Assembly (NCBI GenBank): GCA_900539655.1
Contig: UQCR01000121.1
Span: forward strand, 1 to 19,746
Origin: an uncultured Robinsoniella sp.
GTDB taxonomy: Bacteria; Bacillota; Clostridia; Lachnospirales; Lachnospiraceae
Reading direction: 5' to 3'
Length of the DNA: 19,746 nt
Part shown: piece by piece, positions 17,703-19,746 of the stretch
Numbering within the stretch: the first letter of the stretch is position 1
Layout: each line of letters begins with the position of its first letter
Program-made: the position numbers and the translations under genes
Notes under the pieces: model-generated
What the model saw: the letters and a program-made list of their open reading frames with translations, nothing else
Databases searched by the model: none
What the model was told of the DNA's origin: nothing

Positions 17703-17800
17703 AGTGGATAACCTATAAAATTTTGGCGATTTTACATTTGGCTATCCACTCGATAAAACATTACCGTTAATATTGTTGTTTGGCGATTCCAATATTAACG
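17703..17800. other. Twin hairpins sharing the loop motif TTTGGCGATT, with DnaA-box-like arms
   Basis: Hairpin 1: AGTGGATAACC (17703-17713) with GGCTATCCACT (17740-17750), 10 of 11 paired, 26-nt loop. Hairpin 2: CGTTAATATTG (17765-17775) with CAATATTAACG (17790-17800), perfect 11 bp, 14-nt loop. Both loops contain the identical TTTGGCGATT (17722-17731 and 17779-17788). The left arm of hairpin 1 reads TTATCCACT on the minus strand, one base from the DnaA box TTATCCACA. A second ACCGATAATATT near 17808 echoes ACCGTTAATATT at 17763. A role in initiation or control of replication is inferred. Confidence 0.7.
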
Positions 17801-17908
17801 CGCTTACACCGATAATATTTACCGATGGGCTTTATAGCTTCATTGTACTATTAAAGTACGCCTTTTTCAAGTCCCTTGTGTAAATTTTGTCGCTATCGTA
17901 CAGTTTTT

Positions 17909-17938
17909 TTGGCAAATATGGGCAAAGGGTAGTAATCT
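17909..17938 (+). promoter_or_regulatory. Candidate promoter of the initiator-like gene
   Basis: TTGGCA (17909-17914), 18-bp spacer, TAATCT (17933-17938). This would give a leader of about 95 nt before ATG 18039. The variant family-A repeat at 17884-17897 lies just upstream of the -35, so the repeat-binding factor, possibly the encoded protein itself, could control this promoter. Confidence 0.4.
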
Positions 17939-18038
17939 CTTACATTCTTTTTTTATCGATTTCTTATCCTGAATTGCTCATTCGCTTTCCAACTTGATTA
18001 TTAGTGACTAACAATTGAATTAATGAGGTGTGCTGAAA

Positions 18039-19268
18039 ATGTTACTTAACCTGAGTAATTTTGCCCGTGTCGGCAAAGGACCTGCTTTAAAGGCAATTGG
18101 TCTACAAAAAAATTATAAGGAATATTATACTGAGTACCAACAGCTGGATGAAGCCGCATCCGGCTGTTTTGCGTGCCCACATTTTAAATACAAATCATTT
18201 TTAGAATATATGCCTCAGGAAATACAGGAAAACATAAGCAGCCAATGCAGTAACTGTCCAAAAGCAGTTTATAAAACCGCTTACAAAACGCATATAAAAT
18301 ATATTAATGAAAAAAATATGTACGGTTATCAGCCTCGCTTAAAAGGTAATGCGTTAAAACTGCTAATCACGTACCATTTCCTTACACCCAGCCCAAGAGG
18401 ATTTATTTCTGATGTTTCAGAAAAAGAACTGGCGGAATTTATCAACTGTGACATTAAAACGATCCGGTATTCTAATGAAGTACTGGCTAAATATGGTTAC
18501 ATATCTTATCACGCTTCCGGCTGGGAAAAAAATCATATTTCCATACTGCTTCCCGAGTACAACACTTATCATCTTACTGCATCAGAAGGCGGCAGGGGTT
18601 ACGCAACAATCAGTAAGGAACTTCTTCAGGAAATCATGAAAATTAAGGATATCAACCAGCTTCGGATTTATCTGCGTGCTATTATGGAATCAGATGCATC
18701 TTCTGCTCCACAGGTAAAACTGGAACGTTCCTATGAACAGCTCCGCAGATATCTGCCTGGTTATTGTAAGCCCAATGTAATCAAAAAAGCTCTGGTTTTG
18801 CAAAGCGATATATTCAATATCGAATATGAAAATACCAAAGTTGTATTACATCTAAATGCAGTTTATAACACGCGGCAGGCAAAACTATCATTAATAGAAG
18901 AGAACCGGTCCGAAATGCAGTCTTATATTACTGTTTTAAATGATATGCTGGATCAATACAATCTATTACAGGAAAATCCGGATGACGATCCCGCCAATCT
19001 GACAGAGAAACTGCGTTTATATGGACTCCATACATACCTAGACACAAATAAAAAGCCAAAAACCAATACATATCCACCAGTAATATTAAAAGACAACGAT
19101 TATCGTGACCTTGGCCTTTTAAGCACAACCTATTCCCTGTCTGTAGTAAAGCAGACTGTTTTAGAAATTTACAATACATATATTCTACCGAAGCGTCCAA
19201 TCGAAAGTTTTGGGGCATTAACAAGAGCAATAATTAAAAAAGAAGCCCTTTTTTCAAAAGCTTCCTGA
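18039..19268 (+). CDS. Candidate replication initiator: winged-helix protein with four-cysteine motif
   Basis: I do not recognise a named family. The ATG at 18039 is chosen over GTG 18030 because GAGGTG (18025-18030) sits eight bases before it, giving 409 residues. Visible features: a likely metal-binding motif C43-x2-C46 and C70-x2-C73 (with H48 next to the first pair), a helix-rich winged-helix-like segment about 101-172 (LKLLITYHFL, KELAEFINCDIKTIRYSNEVLAKYGYI), and a second similar one from about 188 (ISKELLQEIMKIKDINQLRIYLRAI). Two tandem winged helices are typical of plasmid Rep initiators. Context fits: a repeat-filled region before the gene, and iteron-like and AT-rich repeats straight after it. 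There is no signal peptide or membrane segment. Alternative: a DNA-binding regulator of another element. DNA binding is fairly sure; the initiator role is inference. Confidence 0.6.
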   Translation: MLLNLSNFARVGKGPALKAIGLQKNYKEYYTEYQQLDEAASGCFACPHFKYKSFLEYMPQEIQENISSQCSNCPKAVYKTAYKTHIKYINEKNMYGYQPRLKGNALKLLITYHFLTPSPRGFISDVSEKELAEFINCDIKTIRYSNEVLAKYGYISYHASGWEKNHISILLPEYNTYHLTASEGGRGYATISKELLQEIMKIKDINQLRIYLRAIMESDASSAPQVKLERSYEQLRRYLPGYCKPNVIKKALVLQSDIFNIEYENTKVVLHLNAVYNTRQAKLSLIEENRSEMQSYITVLNDMLDQYNLLQENPDDDPANLTEKLRLYGLHTYLDTNKKPKTNTYPPVILKDNDYRDLGLLSTTYSLSVVKQTVLEIYNTYILPKRPIESFGALTRAIIKKEALFSKAS

Positions 19269-19282
19269 TCAAGGGTTTTTTT
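19242..19282 (+). terminator. Possible terminator overlapping the end of the initiator-like gene
   Basis: GAAGC (19242-19246) can pair with GCTTC (19260-19264). Alternatively CCCTT (19246-19250) pairs with AAGGG (19271-19275), directly followed by a T7 run (19276-19282). The stems are short and compete, so the call is tentative. Confidence 0.4.
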
Positions 19283-19405
19283 GTCGTGCCCTTTTTTATT
19301 TGTAATAAGCTATTTTTGTTCGTCTGTTGCTTTTTCCAACCATAATTTCAACTTTTTTGTAAAATTGCCTCTCTTTTTTTCTATACTCCTAATTGTCTGT
19401 GGAAA

Positions 19406-19585
19406 TTTTCTATCCACACCTAGAAAGTTTTCATCCACAATAATAAATATTTATTCCACTATAGAAAACTTTTCATCCTAATTCGTAATTTTTTCATCTA
19501 CATCTAGAATCTTTTCATCCTTTGTAGGAAATAAAACATCCACTAAACGGACTTTTATTCCACTTTTAGAAAAACTATTCCACAT
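19406..19585 (+). repeat. Nine iteron-like direct repeats, ~21-bp period, TTTTCATCCAC
   Basis: The recurring core is TTTT(C/A)(A/T)TCCAC, several times followed by a CTAGAA-like tail. Copies begin at about 19406, 19428, 19449, 19470, 19491, 19512, 19533, 19553 and 19573, so the spacing stays at 20-22 bp over nine units. All lie in one orientation. Two copies contain CTATCCACA and TCATCCACA, each one mismatch from the DnaA box TTATCCACA. The constant two-turn spacing separates this array from the dispersed A and B families. Confidence 0.8.
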
Positions 19586-19656
19586 TTTTCAGTTCTCTTC
19601 CGCTTCTTTTCCGTAGAACGCTTATAAATTAAGGGGGTTTGGCATTTGAATTTAGC

Positions 19657-19735
19657 AATTATGTTTTTCTAACTATGTTATTATAATTATGTTTTTTAAT
19701 TATGTCTTTTTAATTATGTAATAAATATGCTTATG
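19657..19735 (+). repeat. AT-rich AATTATG repeats, candidate DNA unwinding element
   Basis: AATTATG or close variants occur at 19657, 19671 (AACTATG), 19685, 19698, 19712, 19723 (AAATATG) and 19729 (GCTTATG). The first five are separated by 14, 14, 13 and 14 bp, with T-runs between them. Tandem AT-rich 13-mer-like repeats beside iterons are the usual melting site of theta origins. The array may continue past the window edge. Confidence 0.65.
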
Positions 19736-19746
19736 TTAAAGTAAGC

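Larger units (their letters stand above)
15374..17897 (+). repeat. Dispersed repeat family A, ATTTAGTCGCTATC
   Basis: Seven exact copies of the 14-mer start at 15374, 15492, 16744, 16792, 16881, 16993 and 17076, usually followed by a pyrimidine-rich TYT. Variants: 15581 (TTTTAGTCTATTTC), 15663 (ATTTAGTCGC then divergent), 16081 (ATTTAGTC), about 16565 (TTAAGTCGCATC), 17108 (ATTTAGTCGCTAAC) and 17884 (ATTTTGTCGCTATC). All run in the same orientation, toward the gene at 18039. Spacers differ in sequence and length (about 32-118 bp within groups), so this is not a CRISPR or simple tandem repeat. Protein-binding sites are the simplest explanation. Confidence 0.9.
15256..18038. other. Gene-free, repeat-rich AT-rich region upstream of the initiator-like gene
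   Basis: About 2.8 kb without a convincing reading frame on either strand. It holds two families of one-directional dispersed repeats (A and B), a degenerate ~26-bp tandem repeat, at least four hairpins and the presumptive promoter of the downstream gene. I saw no tRNA, rRNA or CRISPR array. Its size and repeat density are unlike the compact spacing of the sugar locus to the left, which suggests a cis-acting region such as an origin, incompatibility or partition locus. Confidence 0.75.
19269..19746. other. Putative replication origin, gene-free and very AT-rich
   Basis: The 478 bp to the window end contain no convincing gene. In order there is a short terminator remnant, a T-rich stretch, nine ~21-bp iteron-like repeats (19406-19585), a short more mixed-composition segment (19586-19650) and an AT-rich array of AATTATG repeats (19657-19735). 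This order matches iteron origins. The far side lies outside the window. Confidence 0.6.

Noticed and set aside
17763..17824. TAATATT motifs as a rolling-circle nick site like TAATATTAC
   Set aside because: The motif lies in the stem rather than the loop, the exact nonanucleotide is absent, and the neighbouring protein shows no HUH (His-hydrophobic-His) Rep motif.
15374..17897. Repeat field as a CRISPR array
   Set aside because: Repeats are only 14 bp, spacing varies from about 30 bp to over 1 kb, spacers are not uniform, and no cas gene is present.
19281..19481. 66-codon open frame on the plus strand after the initiator-like gene
   Set aside because: It runs from a T-rich stretch into the iteron-like repeats, has no ribosome site, and its hydrophobic, low-complexity product reflects base composition.

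Overview
The window looks like a low-GC Firmicute of the Lachnospiraceae type. The grounds are strong AGGAGG ribosome sites, AT-rich intergenic DNA, a surface glycosidase with FIVAR modules and a BspA-like leucine-rich C-terminus, and a YesM/YesN-type two-component system next to a CUT1 sugar ABC transporter. The species cannot be read from the sequence.

Left part (1-15255), a glycan-utilisation locus. A very long multidomain GH127/DUF1680-type glycosidase (43-5994, +) lacks its N-terminus. It ends at a strong bidirectional terminator (6010-6052). A minus-strand operon converges on it: sugar-binding lipoprotein (10210-11613), two permeases (9207-10130 and 8363-9193), a GH43/GH117-like five-bladed propeller enzyme (7257-8318) and a GH88 unsaturated uronyl hydrolase (6094-7236). 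Divergent from this operon are a YesM-like sensor kinase (11870-13615) and a YesN/AraC-type response regulator (13651-15255). The 256-bp divergent region holds two recognisable promoters and a pair of 20-bp direct repeats that are candidate regulator sites. The likely logic is surface cleavage, import of oligosaccharides, then cytoplasmic trimming by GH88 and the propeller enzyme.

Right part (15256-19746), a probable replication-origin region. About 2.8 kb has no gene but is full of one-directional dispersed repeats built on TTTAGTnCGCTA: family A (ATTTAGTCGCTATC, seven exact copies plus variants) and family B (TTTAGTTCGCTA followed by GCACATTTTTTT, eleven copies). The same stretch holds a degenerate ~26-bp tandem repeat, several hairpins, and twin hairpins carrying the same loop sequence. 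Next comes a 409-residue protein with a four-cysteine motif and winged-helix-like segments (18039-19268). Immediately downstream are nine iteron-like repeats at a ~21-bp period (19406-19585) and then seven AATTATG-type repeats at ~13-14 bp in very AT-rich DNA (19657-19735). Initiator gene, iterons, then an AT-rich unwinding element is the layout of a theta-type origin. I infer that the window sits on a plasmid, megaplasmid, chromid or phage-plasmid that also carries a glycan locus. This inference, and the repeat field upstream of the initiator, is the main candidate for something undescribed.
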